A stretch of DNA of 18,111 bases from Streptomyces iakyrus (GCF_000717055.1 NZ_JNXI01000050.1:1-18111), one strand, 5' to 3'. Counted from the first letter of the stretch, positions 7,972 to 17,060 are shown. Translations and numbers: made by a program. The notes: a model not told the origin generated them from the letters alone.

Positions 7972-8488
7972 GGACCTCACCCCGTATGTCGACAACCTCC
8001 GCCGTGAACTCGCGGTGGCCGCCGAAGCCGGCGGCGAGGAAGCCCGAGAGCTGGCCGAGAGGCTCATTGCGCCCCTGGAGTCGGCGACCCGCCTGACCAT
8101 GCTCAATGTGCTCTCCGCCGCGATGGACGAGATCACCCGCGATCTCGCCCCCGGCTCGGTCGACGTACGGCTACGCGGGCTCGACCCCGACTTCGTGGTG
8201 ACACCGCCGCCGACCGACGGCGGCGTCCCCCCGGAGCCGGCCGCGCCCGTCGAACCTCTCAGGGCCGCAGCCCCGGCCGACGGCGACGAGGGTGGCACTG
8301 CCCGCGTCAACCTGCGCCTGCCGGCCCACCTCAAGGCCCGAGCCGAGGAGGCCGCGAGCCGCGAGGGCCTGTCGGTCAACGCGTGGCTGGTGCGCGCCGT
8401 GTCGGCCGCGGTCGACGGCGGCACCCGGCCGCGTACGACAGAGAAGGCTCAGACGGTCGGACAGAGCTTCACAGGCTGGGTGCGCTAG
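7970..8488 (+). CDS. Ribbon-helix-helix (HicB-like C-terminus) regulatory protein
   Basis: The 172-residue protein starts MDLTPYVDNLRRELAVAAEA. Residues 1-75 are a mostly helical domain of unknown role, about 76-103 are a Pro/Ala-rich linker, and about 107-142 form an RHH domain: ARVNLRLPAHLKARAEEAAS, then GLSVNAWLVRAV. In this fold the strand NLRL inserts into the DNA major groove as a dimer. Such proteins are often annotated as HicB-family antitoxins, but no HicA-type toxin ORF is next to it; a DUF4097 gene and ABC exporter genes follow instead. I infer an autoregulator of this operon that binds the 11-bp repeats covering its start. The ATG at 7970 is chosen over an in-frame ATG at 7934, which would put the promoter inside the gene. 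Confidence 0.75.
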   Translation: MDLTPYVDNLRRELAVAAEAGGEEARELAERLIAPLESATRLTMLNVLSAAMDEITRDLAPGSVDVRLRGLDPDFVVTPPPTDGGVPPEPAAPVEPLRAAAPADGDEGGTARVNLRLPAHLKARAEEAASREGLSVNAWLVRAVSAAVDGGTRPRTTEKAQTVGQSFTGWVR

Positions 8489-8571
8489 CCGCGCTCCCCA
8501 TCGGCACCACTTCGCCCACACCACGTCCCACCAGCGGGGACGGCTCAAGGACTCAAGAGGACGGGACAGCC

Positions 8572-9420
8572 ATGCCTTCTTTCGACACTCCCGAAACGAT
8601 CTCGGTCACGGCGCGCGTGGAGGCCGGTTCCCTCCAGCTCACCGCGGGCGACCGCCGCGACACGGTCGTCGAGGTGCGGCCCCGCGATCCGAAGAAGGAC
8701 CTGGACGTACGGGCGGCCGAGCAGACCGAGGTCACCTACGCGGGTGGCGTTTTGACGATCAGGACACCCAAGGGCAACCTGCTAGGGCTCGGCCGCACGG
8801 GCACGGTCGACGTGACGGTCGAGCTGCCCGCGGGCTCACGTATCGACATGACCGGCGCCTGGGCCCAGGTGCTCGGCGAGGGCCGGCTCGGCGAGGTCAG
8901 TGTGAAGACCTCGTCCGGCGACGTCCGTCTCGACACAACGGGTCCGCTCCAGCTGACCGCGTCGCACGGCTCGATCACCGTGGACCGGGTCGAGGGCAGG
9001 GCCGAGATCACCACCAGCTCCGGCAGTCTGCGCGTCGGCCTCGTCGACGGCCCCGCTGTCCTGAAGAACTCGCACGGCACCACGACCGTCGACGCCGCGC
9101 TCGGCGAGCTGCGGGTGAGCGGTGCCAACGGCGACATCGAGATCCGGCGGGCCGAGGACTCGGTCACCGCCACCACCGCCCACGGCACCCTGCGGGTGGG
9201 TGAAGTGGCGCGGGGCACCGTCCAGTTGGACACCAGCTACGGCGCCATCGACGTCGGCATCCGCGAGGGCACGGCCGCCTGGCTCGATGTCAGCTCGAAC
9301 TCCGGTCAGGTGCGCAACACGCTGACTGCGTCCGAGAGCCCGGAGCAGACCGAGGACACCGTCAAGGTCCGCGCCCGCACCAAGTACGGCAACATCGACG
9401 TCCGCCGCGCCAGGGCCTGA
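8572..9420 (+). CDS. DUF4097 family beta-repeat protein
   Basis: The ATG at 8572 follows AAGAGGACGGG, a usable ribosome binding site; the open frame upstream overlaps the RHH gene in another frame and is not coding. The 282-residue protein lacks a signal peptide or membrane span. After an N-terminal beta domain (VTARVEAGSLQLTAGDRRDT) it has about seven repeats of roughly 20 residues with a [T/S]-[S/H]-[S/Y]-G-x-[I/L/V]-x-V core, such as TSSGDVRLD, SHGSITVDRVEG, TSSGSLRVGLVDG, SHGTTTVDAALG, ANGDIEIRRAED and AHGTLRVGEVARG. This is the right-handed beta-helix-like pattern of DUF4097, related to the adhesin domain of bacterial envelope-stress proteins. The role is unknown. Being encoded between the RHH protein and the exporter suggests a cytosolic sensor or scaffold for that exporter (inference). 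Confidence 0.8.
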   Translation: MPSFDTPETISVTARVEAGSLQLTAGDRRDTVVEVRPRDPKKDLDVRAAEQTEVTYAGGVLTIRTPKGNLLGLGRTGTVDVTVELPAGSRIDMTGAWAQVLGEGRLGEVSVKTSSGDVRLDTTGPLQLTASHGSITVDRVEGRAEITTSSGSLRVGLVDGPAVLKNSHGTTTVDAALGELRVSGANGDIEIRRAEDSVTATTAHGTLRVGEVARGTVQLDTSYGAIDVGIREGTAAWLDVSSNSGQVRNTLTASESPEQTEDTVKVRARTKYGNIDVRRARA

Positions 9421-9481
9421 GCCCCGCATCGTCAGCCCGCCCCTTCTCCCCTCACCTTTCAGCCTTCGACCGGAGGGCCCC

Positions 9482-10474
9482 ATGCCTTCATCTGTCATGC
9501 CCATGCCCAGGCGGAGTGACGGTCCGCAGTCGCCGGCCGCCGTCTCCACCGTCGGTCTGCGCAAGTCGTACGGCGACAAGACCGTCCTGGACGGAATCGA
9601 CCTGCACATCCCTCCAGGGTCCGTGTTCGCGCTGCTCGGTCCCAACGGCGCCGGCAAGACCACCGCCGTGAAAATCCTCTCCACGCTCATCACCGCCGAC
9701 GGCGGACAGGCCCAGGTCGCGGGCCACGACGTCGCCACCTCCCCGGACGGGGTGCGCGCCGCGATCGGTGTCACCGGGCAGTTCTCCGCCGTCGACGGGC
9801 TGATCACCGGCGAGGAGAACATGCTCCTCATGGCGGACCTGCACCACCTGTCCAAGAGCCAGGGGCGGCAAGTCGCCGCCGAGTTGCTGGAGCGGTTCGA
9901 CCTCACCGACGCCGCGAAGAAGCCCGCCTCCACCTACTCCGGCGGGATGAAGCGCCGCCTGGACATCGCCATGACCCTGGTCGGCCGGCCGCGGATCATC
10001 TTCCTCGACGAGCCGACCACCGGCCTCGACCCGCGGTCCCGCCACAACATGTGGCAGATCATCCGCGCACTCGTCTCCGACGGCGTCACCGTCTTCCTCA
10101 CCACCCAGTACCTGGAAGAGGCCGACGAGCTCGCCGACCGCATCGCGGTGCTGAACGACGGCAGGATCGTCGCCGAGGGCACCGCCGACGAGCTGAAACG
10201 ACTGATCCCTGGAGGGCACGTCCGCCTGCGCTTCACCGACCCGACCGCATACCAGAGAGCCGCCTGCGCACTGCGCGAGGTCACGCGGGACGACGAGGCG
10301 CTGGCGCTGCAGATCCCCAGCGACGGCAGCCCGCGCGAGCTGCGCTCCATCCTCGACCGGCTGGACTCCGCCGGCATCGAGGCCGACGAGCTGACCATGC
10401 ACACCCCCGACCTCGACGACGTGTTCTTCGCCCTGACCGGCGGCACCGACCAGCCCAAGGAGGCTGTCCGATGA
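9482..10474 (+). CDS. DrrA-type ABC transporter ATP-binding protein
   Basis: CGGAGGGC at 9470-9477 is the ribosome binding site for the ATG at 9482. The 330-residue protein has Walker A GPNGAGKTT (residues 53-61), a Q-loop (Gln100, VTGQFSAVD), signature YSGGMKRR (152-159), Walker B IIFLDEP (172-178) and D-loop GLDPRS. The H-loop position holds Gln (TTQYLEEAD, Gln209), as in the daunorubicin-resistance subfamily DrrA. The C-terminal 90 residues contain the subfamily ending LTMHTPDLDDVFFALTGGTD. The protein powers export of an unknown, probably hydrophobic, compound with the permease encoded next to it. Its stop overlaps the permease start by four bases (ATGA), so the two are translationally coupled. 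All catalytic motifs are intact. Confidence 0.92.
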   Translation: MPSSVMPMPRRSDGPQSPAAVSTVGLRKSYGDKTVLDGIDLHIPPGSVFALLGPNGAGKTTAVKILSTLITADGGQAQVAGHDVATSPDGVRAAIGVTGQFSAVDGLITGEENMLLMADLHHLSKSQGRQVAAELLERFDLTDAAKKPASTYSGGMKRRLDIAMTLVGRPRIIFLDEPTTGLDPRSRHNMWQIIRALVSDGVTVFLTTQYLEEADELADRIAVLNDGRIVAEGTADELKRLIPGGHVRLRFTDPTAYQRAACALREVTRDDEALALQIPSDGSPRELRSILDRLDSAGIEADELTMHTPDLDDVFFALTGGTDQPKEAVR

Positions 10475-11289
10475 GCACCCCCGTGGCTCCCGCCCGCCCG
10501 GCCCGGCTCTCCCTGGCCCTGCGCGACTCCTCCACGATGCTGCGCCGCAACCTCCTGCACGCGCGACGCTACCCGTCCCTCACCCTGAACCTGCTGCTCA
10601 CGCCGATCGTCCTGCTGCTGCTGTTCGTCTACGTCTTCGGCGACGTGATGAGCGCGGGCATCGGCGGTGGCGGCGCCGACCGTTCGGAGTACATCGCCTA
10701 TCTCGTTCCGGGCATCCTGCTGATGACCATCGGCGGCACCCTGGTCGGCACCGCGGTGTCCGTCTCCATGGACATGACCGAGGGCATCATCGCCCGCTTC
10801 CGCACGATGGCGATCCACCGCGGTTCCGTGCTCGTCGGACACGTCATCAGCAGCGTGGTGCAGTCGGTCATCAGCGTGACTCTCGTCGGCGCCGTCGGCG
10901 TGGCCGTCGGCTTCCGATCCACGGATGCCACGGTCTGGGAGTGGATCGCGGCATTCGGGCTGCTCGCGCTGTTCGCCCTGGCGTTCACCTGGATCGCGGT
11001 CGGGATGGGCATGGTCAGCCCCAGCGCCGAGGCAGCCAGCAACAACGCGCTGCCGCTGGTCTTCCTGCCGCTCATCTCCAGCGCCTTCGTCCCGGTCGAC
11101 GCGATGCCGGGCTGGTTCCAGCCGATCGCCCAGTACCAGCCGTTCACGCCCGCCATCGAGACCCTGCGCGGACTGCTGCTCGGCACCGAGATCGGCGACA
11201 ACTGGTGGATCACCGTCGTCTGGTGCCTGGGCCTGGCGACGCTCGGCTACCGCTGGTCGAAGGCGGTGTTCAACCGCGACCCGAAGTGA
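10471..11289 (+). CDS. DrrB-type ABC-2 transporter permease
   Basis: The ATG at 10471 overlaps the ATPase stop codon. The 272-residue protein has a cytoplasmic N-terminus with a short amphipathic region (LRDSSTMLRRNLLHARR, the usual contact to the ATPase) and six predicted spans, the first at about residues 39-58. MDMTEGIIARFRTMAIHRGS at about 100-119 is the conserved cytosolic coupling loop of ABC-2 permeases. SNNALPLVFLPLISSAFVPV and the end segment PFTPAIETLRGLLLGTEIGD are also family hallmarks. A homodimer with two copies of the ATPase would form the exporter. Substrate unknown. It is the last gene of the four-gene plus-strand unit. Confidence 0.9.
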   Translation: MSTPVAPARPARLSLALRDSSTMLRRNLLHARRYPSLTLNLLLTPIVLLLLFVYVFGDVMSAGIGGGGADRSEYIAYLVPGILLMTIGGTLVGTAVSVSMDMTEGIIARFRTMAIHRGSVLVGHVISSVVQSVISVTLVGAVGVAVGFRSTDATVWEWIAAFGLLALFALAFTWIAVGMGMVSPSAEAASNNALPLVFLPLISSAFVPVDAMPGWFQPIAQYQPFTPAIETLRGLLLGTEIGDNWWITVVWCLGLATLGYRWSKAVFNRDPK

Positions 11290-11371
11290 CCGCGCGGACT
11301 GCCTCCGGCAGGTCGTCCCCGCTTCGAGGGGGCGGCATGCTCCGACACCGCGTCGGCGCACGCCGCCCCAT

Positions 11372-11390
11372 CGGGGTCGTGTTGACCCCG
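11372..11390. terminator. Candidate bidirectional terminator hairpin
   Basis: CGGGGTC (11372-11378) and GACCCCG (11384-11390) form a perfect 7-pair stem with a 5-base loop. It lies between the convergent ends of the ABC exporter operon and the kdpD remnant. Smaller hairpins occur closer to the permease stop (CTGCC/GGCAG at 11299-11311; CCCC/GGGG around 11317-11331). No U tract is present, as is common in Streptomyces terminators. Confidence 0.5.
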
Positions 11391-11424
11391 CAGCCGACAA
11401 GACGCCGACGCAAGCCCCTGCCCT

Positions 11425-11824
11425 TCAGGGCGAGGCCGCCGCCGGCAGGTGCGGCTGCTGTGGCTGCCGCCCGGGTGCCGTTCGTACGGTGAGCACCATG
11501 GTGAGTCCGCCGCCGGGTGTGTCCTCGGCGTGCGATGTGCCCCCGATGGACGCGGTGAAGCCGCGTGCCACCGCCAGGCCGAGGCCGACGCCCGCGCCGC
11601 GGGGCGAGTCGCCGTAGCGCTGGAAGGGTTCGAAGATGCGGTCCTTGGCCTCGTCCGGCCGCAGGCGCTGGCGTCCAGGACGACGGCGGCCTGCGCTGCG
11701 AACGCGGCCAGCACCCGGCGATCGGAGGCCGGCAGCACGCGGCCGCGCACGGGGAGGACATACCGGCGGCCTTGCCGACGCCGGGTGCGGCGCCGAGGTA
11801 GATCCGGAACGTGCCGCGTGCCAT
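11425..11824 (-). pseudogene. kdpD: kdpD sensor kinase remnant, collapsed by internal deletions
   Basis: The segment begins with ATG at 11824 and MARGTFRIYLGAAPGVGK, the start of KdpD up to its Walker-like motif, then loses homology. A second piece in another frame, GRVLPASDRRVLAAFAAQAAVVLD, belongs to the GAF-type region in the middle of KdpD. A third piece, in a third frame from about 11655, reads DEAKDRIFEPFQRYGDSPRG, then AGVGLGLAVARGFTASIGGT to the stop at 11425. That is the G-box end of the histidine-kinase ATPase domain. So about 400 bases stand in for a gene of normally 2.5 kb. The KdpD and Usp domains, all membrane spans, the phosphorylated His and the N-box are gone. It cannot be a working sensor. 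It begins one base after the stop of the damaged kdpE. Confidence 0.85.
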
Positions 11825-11825
11825 G

Positions 11826-12196
11826 TCATCCCTCGAAGCGGTAGCCCATGCCGGGCTCGGTGATCAGTAGCGGGGGTGGGAGGGATCCGTCTCCAGTTTG
11901 CGGCGCAGCTGGGCCATGTAGACCCGCAGGTAGTTGGTCTTGCCGCTCCGCGAGACACCCCAGGCCTCCTGGATCGGGACCCGGCTCCAGCCTCGCAGAG
12001 CCTTGATGATGTCGACGCCGTCCATGTCGGGCAGTCCCAGGTCGAGCAGTACGGCGTCGGGCTGACGCGCGGCGGCCAGACGGAGGGCCATGGCGCCGTC
12101 GGGGGCGGCGTCCACGCCGTAGTGACGTGCCTGCACGTTGATGACGAGGGCCCGTACGAGCTGCGGGTCGTCCTCCACCACGAGCACCCGGGTCAT
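11826..12196 (-). pseudogene. kdpE: kdpE response regulator, middle deleted and 3' frameshifted
   Basis: AGGAGAGG lies before the ATG at 12196. The frame gives MTRVLVVEDDPQLVRALVIN and continues through the receiver phosphoacceptor Asp52 (LLDLGLPDMDG) to GWSRVPI at residue 75. There it is joined to QEAWGVSRSGKTNYLRVYMA, which belongs to the end of the OmpR-type winged helix. The rest of the receiver, including the conserved Lys and Thr, and most of the DNA-binding domain are missing, about half the usual protein. After PRY a TGA at 11866-11864 ends the frame (110 residues). One base later the normal ending LITEPGMGYRFEG is readable to a stop at 11826, so a single C was also lost. Neither phosphorylation control nor normal promoter binding should remain. 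Confidence 0.85.
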
Positions 12197-12327
12197 GGTG
12201 TACGCCTCTCCTGTCGTGTGTCGGGCCTGCGCGCCGGAGGCGGGGGGACCGCCTTCCTGGCGGTGGGAGCCGGCGGATCCGGGACGCCGCCCGGCCCGCC
12301 GCCTCCCGTGGGCGTCCCGTAAGGCCG

Positions 12328-12996
12328 TCACTGCTTCGCTACGAGGCCTTTGAGCGCGGTGTTGAGTTCGAGGACGTTCACACGGGGCTCGCCCATGAAG
12401 CCCAGAGTGCGGCCCCGGGTGTGGTTCTCGACCAGCTTGCCGACCTTGGCGACGGACACGCCGTTCTTCGCCGCGACCCGGTGGACCTGGAGCTCGGCGT
12501 AGGCCGGGGAGATGTCCGGGTCCAGGCCGGAGGCGGAGGAGGTGACCGCGTCCGGGGGGACGTCCGACGGTTTGACGGTGTAACCGGGCACGGAGTTGTC
12601 CTTCACGACCGCGGCCCTGGCGTCCTCCACCTGCTTGATCAGGTCCTTGCTGTCGGCGGACAGGTTGGTGGCGCCGGACAGCAGCAGCTTGTACTGCGTG
12701 TTGATGCTGTTGGTGCCGAGCCCGTTGGCCGGGCGGCCCTGGAACCACTTCAGATCCGGCGCCGGGATCTCCTGGCCCTTCTTCAACGGCAGGTTGTAGG
12801 ACTGCCCGATGAGGGACGAGCCGACGACCCTGCCGTCCGCCTTGACCTCGGAGCCGTTCGCCTTGCCGGGGAACAGCCCCTGGGCGATGCCGGTGACGAC
12901 CAGCGGGTAGATGACGCCGGTGACCAGGGTCAGTACGAGGAGGGCGCGCAGGCCCGCTCCGAGCAACCGGGCGGTGTTCACAACGGAGTTGTTCAT
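12328..12996 (-). CDS. kdpC: Potassium-transporting ATPase subunit KdpC
   Basis: The 222-residue protein starts MNNSVVNTARLLGAGLRALL, has one N-terminal membrane span (about residues 14-37, TGVIYPLVVTGIAQ) and a periplasm-side domain with family motifs VGSSLIGQ, KWFQGRP, GSGATNL-like SGATNLSADS, GLDPDISPAYA and LGFMGEPRVNVLELN. KdpC is the single-span subunit that stabilises the KdpFABC complex and is needed for activity. The length is normal and no damage is visible. The start lies 25 bases after the kdpB stop, and the damaged kdpE follows 131 bases downstream. Confidence 0.93.
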   Translation of the reverse strand: MNNSVVNTARLLGAGLRALLVLTLVTGVIYPLVVTGIAQGLFPGKANGSEVKADGRVVGSSLIGQSYNLPLKKGQEIPAPDLKWFQGRPANGLGTNSINTQYKLLLSGATNLSADSKDLIKQVEDARAAVVKDNSVPGYTVKPSDVPPDAVTSSASGLDPDISPAYAELQVHRVAAKNGVSVAKVGKLVENHTRGRTLGFMGEPRVNVLELNTALKGLVAKQ

Positions 12997-13021
12997 GGTC
13001 CTTCACCACGCTTTCGAAGAA

Positions 13022-15115
13022 TTACAGCCCGGGGATCAGAGAAATGAGCAGGTCGATGAGCTTGATGCCGATGAACGGGGCGATCAGGCCGCCCAGCCCG
13101 TAGATCGTGAGGTTCCGTCGCAGCATGCGGTCGGCGCTGACCGGCCGGTACCGCACGCCCTTCAGGGAAAGCGGCACCAGCGCGATGATGATCAGCGCGT
13201 TGAAGACGACGGCCGAAAGGATCGCGGAGTCCGGCGAGGCCAGGCCCATGATGTTGAGCTTGTCCAGGCCCGGGTAGACCGCGGCGAACAGCGCCGGGAT
13301 GATCGCGAAGTACTTGGCGACGTCGTTGGCTATGGAGAACGTCGTCAACGCGCCCCGGGTGATGAGGAGTTGTTTGCCGATCTCGACGATCTCGATGAGC
13401 TTGGTCGGGTTCGAGTCGAGGTCGACCATGTTGCCGGCCTCCTTCGCGGCCGACGTGCCGGTGTTCATCGCCACGCCGACGTCGGCCTGCGCGAGGGCCG
13501 GGGCGTCGTTGGTGCCGTCGCCGGTCATCGCGACGAGCTTGCCGCCCGCCTGCTCGCGCTTGATGAGGGCCATCTTGTCCTCGGGGGTGGCCTCGGCGAG
13601 GAAGTCGTCGACGCCGGCCTCCTCGGCGATCGCCTTCGCGGTCAGCGGGTTGTCGCCCGTGATCATGACCGTCTTGATGCCCATGCGGCGCAGTTCCTCG
13701 AAGCGCTCCCGCATGCCGTCCTTGACGACGTCCTTGAGGTGGATGACGCCCAGGACGCGGGCGCCCTGCTCGTCGTCCACGGCGACCAGCAGTGGGGTCC
13801 CGCCCGCTTCCGAGATGCGGTGTGCGATCCCGTCCGCGTCCTGCGCGACCGTGCCGCCCTGCTCCCCGACCCAGGCGATGACCGAGGCCGTGGCGCCCTT
13901 GCGGATCTTGCGGCCGTCGACGTCGACACCCGACATGCGGGTCTGAGCGGTGAACTCGATCCACTCGGCGCCCACGAGCTCGCCCTGGTGGCGCTCGCGC
14001 AGCCCGTACTTCTCCTTTGCCAGGACGACGACGGAACGGCCCTCGGGTGTCTCGTCGGCCAGTGACGACAGCTGGGCCGCATCCGCGACCTCCGCCTCCG
14101 TCGTGCCGCCCACCGGGATGAGCTCGGCGGCCTGCCGGTTGCCGAGGGTGATCGTGCCGGTCTTGTCGAGCAGCAGCGTGGAGACGTCACCGGCGGCCTC
14201 GACCGCCCGGCCCGACATGGCCAGCACATTGCGCTGCACCAACCGGTCCATGCCCGCGATGCCGATCGCGGACAACAGCGCGCCGATCGTGGTCGGTATC
14301 AGGCAGACCAGCAGAGCGATCAGCACCACCATCGTCAAGTGGGTGCCCGCGTAGTCGGCGAATGGCGGCAGCGTGGCCACCGCGAGCAGGAAGACAATGG
14401 TGAGCGATGCCAGCAGGATGTTCAGGGCGATCTCGTTGGGCGTCTTCTGCCGTGCGGCGCCCTCGACCAGGTTGATCATCCGGTCGATGAAGGTCTCGCC
14501 CGGCTTCGTCGTGATCTTGACGACGATCCGGTCGGACAGCACCTTCGTGCCGCCGGTGACGGCCGAGCGGTCGCCGCCCGACTCACGGATGACCGGGGCC
14601 GATTCACCGGTGATCGCCGACTCGTCGACCGACGCGACGCCCTCGACGATGTCTCCGTCACCCGGGATGACGTCGCCGGCCTCGCACACCACCAGGTCGC
14701 CGACGCGCAGCTGCGTCCCCGGCACCCGCTCTTCGGTGTCCCCCACGAGACGGCGGGCGACGGTGTCGGTCTTGGCTTTGCGCAGGGTGTCGGCCTGCGC
14801 CTTGCCGCGGCCCTCGGCGACCGCCTCGGCCAGGTTGGCGAAGATCACGGTCAGCCAGAGCCAGGCGCTGATGGTCCAGCCGAACCAGTCGCCCGGGTCC
14901 TTGAAGGAGAACACCGTAGTCAGCACAGAGCCGACCAGCACGACGAACATGACGGGCGACTTGATCATCACTCGCGGGTCGAGCTTGCGGAAGGCGTCCG
15001 GCAGCGACTTCACCAGTTGCCTGGGGTCGAACAGGCCGGCGCCGACCCGGTCCTCCTTGTGCCCGGTGGGTACATCGCTGTGCGGCGCCCGGGTGGGAGT
15101 GGTGGCGGTGGACAT
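13022..15115 (-). CDS. kdpB: Potassium-transporting P-type ATPase subunit KdpB
   Basis: I use the ATG at 15115 ([20 protein letters not shown]), which has AGAGGA a few bases before it; an ATG at 15148 overlapping the kdpA stop (TGATG) would add 11 residues. The 697-residue protein is a P-type ATPase: actuator motif TGES (about residues 169-172), [20 protein letters not shown] in the transmembrane region, phosphorylation motif DKTGTIT with Asp317, KGA in the nucleotide-binding domain, MITGDN, and the hinge [20 protein letters not shown]. It hydrolyses ATP to drive K+ uptake through KdpA and is autophosphorylated on the DKTG Asp. Membrane helices at the C-terminus are complete. All catalytic motifs are intact. 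Confidence 0.93.
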   Translation of the reverse strand: MSTATTPTRAPHSDVPTGHKEDRVGAGLFDPRQLVKSLPDAFRKLDPRVMIKSPVMFVVLVGSVLTTVFSFKDPGDWFGWTISAWLWLTVIFANLAEAVAEGRGKAQADTLRKAKTDTVARRLVGDTEERVPGTQLRVGDLVVCEAGDVIPGDGDIVEGVASVDESAITGESAPVIRESGGDRSAVTGGTKVLSDRIVVKITTKPGETFIDRMINLVEGAARQKTPNEIALNILLASLTIVFLLAVATLPPFADYAGTHLTMVVLIALLVCLIPTTIGALLSAIGIAGMDRLVQRNVLAMSGRAVEAAGDVSTLLLDKTGTITLGNRQAAELIPVGGTTEAEVADAAQLSSLADETPEGRSVVVLAKEKYGLRERHQGELVGAEWIEFTAQTRMSGVDVDGRKIRKGATASVIAWVGEQGGTVAQDADGIAHRISEAGGTPLLVAVDDEQGARVLGVIHLKDVVKDGMRERFEELRRMGIKTVMITGDNPLTAKAIAEEAGVDDFLAEATPEDKMALIKREQAGGKLVAMTGDGTNDAPALAQADVGVAMNTGTSAAKEAGNMVDLDSNPTKLIEIVEIGKQLLITRGALTTFSIANDVAKYFAIIPALFAAVYPGLDKLNIMGLASPDSAILSAVVFNALIIIALVPLSLKGVRYRPVSADRMLRRNLTIYGLGGLIAPFIGIKLIDLLISLIPGL

Positions 15116-15147
15116 GGAGTCCTCTTGTTTCTCTGTACGTGTGGTCA

Positions 15148-16809
15148 TCACGCCAGCCCCTCGGCGAGCGGTCCCAGCGCGAGGGCGGGGAAGTACGTGA
15201 GACCGGTGATGATCAGGATCGCGCCCACCAACAGGCCGGTGAACAGCGGCTTCTCGGTGCGCAGGGTGCCCGCGGTCACGGGCACCGGCTTCTGCCCGGC
15301 GAGCGAGCCGGCCAGCGCCAGCACGAACACCATCGGCAGGAAGCGGCCCAGCAGCATCGCCAGTCCGGTCATGAGGTTGAACCAGTCGGTGTTCGCGTTC
15401 AGTCCGGCGAAGGCCGAGCCGTTGTTGTTCGACGCGGACGTGAAGGCGTAGAGCACCTCGGAGAAGCCGTGCGCGCCGGAATTCAGCATGGAGTGCGGCG
15501 GGGTCGGCAGGGCCATGGAGACGGCGGTGCAGACGAGCACCAGTGCCGGTGTGATGAGGATGTAGCAGGCGGCGAGTTTGATCTCGCGGGTGCCGATCTT
15601 CTTGCCCAGGTACTCGGGCGTGCGTCCGACCATCAGGCCGGCGATGAACACCGCGATGACCGCCGTGATCAGCATGCCGTAGAGGCCGGAGCCGACGCCG
15701 CCGGGCGCGATCTCGCCCAGCATCATGCCGAGCATGGTGATGCCGCCGCCCAGACCGGTGAACGAGGAGTGGAAGGAGTCCACCGCTCCGGTCGAGGTGA
15801 GTGTGGTCGACACCGCGAAGATCGAGGACGCGCCGACGCCGAAGCGGACCTCCTTGCCCTCATACGCCCCGCCCGCGGCCTGGAGCGCCGGACCGTGGTG
15901 CGCGAACTCGGTCCACATCATCAGGGCCACGAAGCCCAGCCAGATGGTGAACATCGTGGCGAGGATCGCGTATCCCTGCTTCACCGAGCCGACCATGACA
16001 CCGAAGGTGCGGGTCAGCGCGAACGGGATGACCAGGATCAGGAAGATCTCGAAGAGGTTGGTGAAGGGCGTCGGGTTCTCGAAGGGGTGGGCGGAGTTGG
16101 CGTTGAAGTAGCCGCCGCCGTTGGTGCCGATCTCCTTGATGGCCTCCTGCGAAGCGACCGCGCCGCCGTTCCACTGCTGCGAGCCGCCCATGAACTGTCC
16201 GACCTCGTGGATGCCGGAGAAGTTCTGGATGACGCCGCAGGCCACCAGCACGATTGCGGCGATCGCCGCCGCCGGCACCAGGATTCGCAGGGTGCCGCGC
16301 ACCAGGTCGGACCAGAAGTTGCCGAGCTCACCGGTGCGCGAGCGTGCGAACCCGCGCACCAGTGCCACGGCGACGGCCATGCCGACGGCCGCGGACACGA
16401 AGTTCTGCACGGCGAGACCGGCCGTCTGCACGACGTGCCCCATGGTCTGTTCGCCGTAGTACGACTGCCAGTTGGTGTTGGTCACGAACGACACGGCCGT
16501 GTTGAACGACTGCGCCGGATCGACCGAGGAGAACCCCAGCGAGCCGGGCAGAACGCCCTGGAGCCGCATCAGCGCATAGAGGAAGAGGACGCCGACGGCC
16601 GAGAAGGCGAGCACGCTGCGCAGGTACGCGGGCCAGGTCATTGCGGCGTCGGGGTTGGCACCGATGCCCTTGTAGACCCACTTCTCGACGCGCCAGTGCT
16701 TGTCGGATGAGTAGACCCTGGCCATGTAGGTGCCAAGGGGGATGTAGGCGAGAGCCAGCGCGGCTATGAGCGCGATCAGCTGGAGCACGCCGGCGAGGAC
16801 GGGACCCAT
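15148..16809 (-). CDS. kdpA: Potassium-transporting ATPase subunit KdpA
   Basis: The ATG at 16809 follows the kdpF stop by five bases, with GAGAGG inside the end of kdpF as its ribosome binding site. The 553-residue protein has about ten membrane spans and the channel-like pore loops of the family: [16 protein letters not shown] (about residues 110-125), [20 protein letters not shown] (about 226-245), [19 protein letters not shown] and [10 protein letters not shown]. These form the four K+ filter regions of this superfamily-of-K-transporters member. [10 protein letters not shown] is also typical. KdpA binds and translocates K+ with micromolar affinity in family members. Length and motifs are complete, in contrast with the broken regulators downstream. 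Confidence 0.94.
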   Translation of the reverse strand: MGPVLAGVLQLIALIAALALAYIPLGTYMARVYSSDKHWRVEKWVYKGIGANPDAAMTWPAYLRSVLAFSAVGVLFLYALMRLQGVLPGSLGFSSVDPAQSFNTAVSFVTNTNWQSYYGEQTMGHVVQTAGLAVQNFVSAAVGMAVAVALVRGFARSRTGELGNFWSDLVRGTLRILVPAAAIAAIVLVACGVIQNFSGIHEVGQFMGGSQQWNGGAVASQEAIKEIGTNGGGYFNANSAHPFENPTPFTNLFEIFLILVIPFALTRTFGVMVGSVKQGYAILATMFTIWLGFVALMMWTEFAHHGPALQAAGGAYEGKEVRFGVGASSIFAVSTTLTSTGAVDSFHSSFTGLGGGITMLGMMLGEIAPGGVGSGLYGMLITAVIAVFIAGLMVGRTPEYLGKKIGTREIKLAACYILITPALVLVCTAVSMALPTPPHSMLNSGAHGFSEVLYAFTSASNNNGSAFAGLNANTDWFNLMTGLAMLLGRFLPMVFVLALAGSLAGQKPVPVTAGTLRTEKPLFTGLLVGAILIITGLTYFPALALGPLAEGLA

Positions 16810-16814
16810 CGAGC

Positions 16815-16904
16815 TCAGAACCTCTCGGGGAAGATCAGGGCGAGGACGAGATAGCCCAGCAGGGAGACGGCCACCACCAGGCCGACGACGTTCTCGGTGG
16901 TCAC
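16815..16904 (-). CDS. kdpF: Potassium-transporting ATPase small subunit KdpF
   Basis: This 29-residue ORF runs from GTG at 16904 to TGA at 16815. It reads [20 protein letters not shown] and ends in IFPERF, a single hydrophobic helix with the conserved Pro-Glu-Arg-Phe end of KdpF. KdpF is a lipid-like stabiliser of the KdpABC complex. The GTG overlaps the stop of the 27-residue ORF upstream by four bases (GTGA), and kdpA starts five bases downstream, so the three are translationally coupled. Confidence 0.9.
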   Translation of the reverse strand: MTTENVVGLVVAVSLLGYLVLALIFPERF

Positions 16905-16984
16905 AGCTTCGTCACCCCCTTGGCGACGAGAGCCACCAGCGCGAACGCCGCGAGCACGGCGACGACGAAGGCCAGATCGGCCAT
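16901..16984 (-). CDS. 27-residue single-span membrane peptide at head of kdp operon
   Basis: ATG at 16984 is preceded by CAGGAG with a 6-7 base gap, the best ribosome binding site in the operon. The peptide begins [20 protein letters not shown] and ends AKGVTKL before TGA at 16901-16903. It is one membrane helix with a short positive tail, and its stop overlaps the kdpF GTG (GTGA). I recall similar short ORFs before kdpF in other actinobacteria, usually unannotated; the function is unknown. It may be an additional small subunit or only a translational lead for kdpF. Coding is supported by the ribosome binding site, the overlap and the amphipathic composition. Confidence 0.7.
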   Translation of the reverse strand: MADLAFVVAVLAAFALVALVAKGVTKL

Positions 16985-17060
16985 CGCGAACTCCTGGAGT
17001 GAGGTTCGGTGAAACGGACGATTTGAGGAAAGCGCCTCTTCGGCCTGTTCGGGTCCGCCC

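Noticed and set aside
7970..8488. Type II HicAB toxin-antitoxin system
   Set aside because: Only an RHH domain of the HicB style is present. No HicA-like small toxin ORF with its conserved His is adjacent on either side.
12911..14065. 384-residue plus-strand open frame
   Set aside because: Antisense to kdpB and the start of kdpC; Asp/Val/Arg-rich without domain features.
15139..16710. 523-residue plus-strand open frame
   Set aside because: Antisense to kdpA, which is unmistakable on the other strand.
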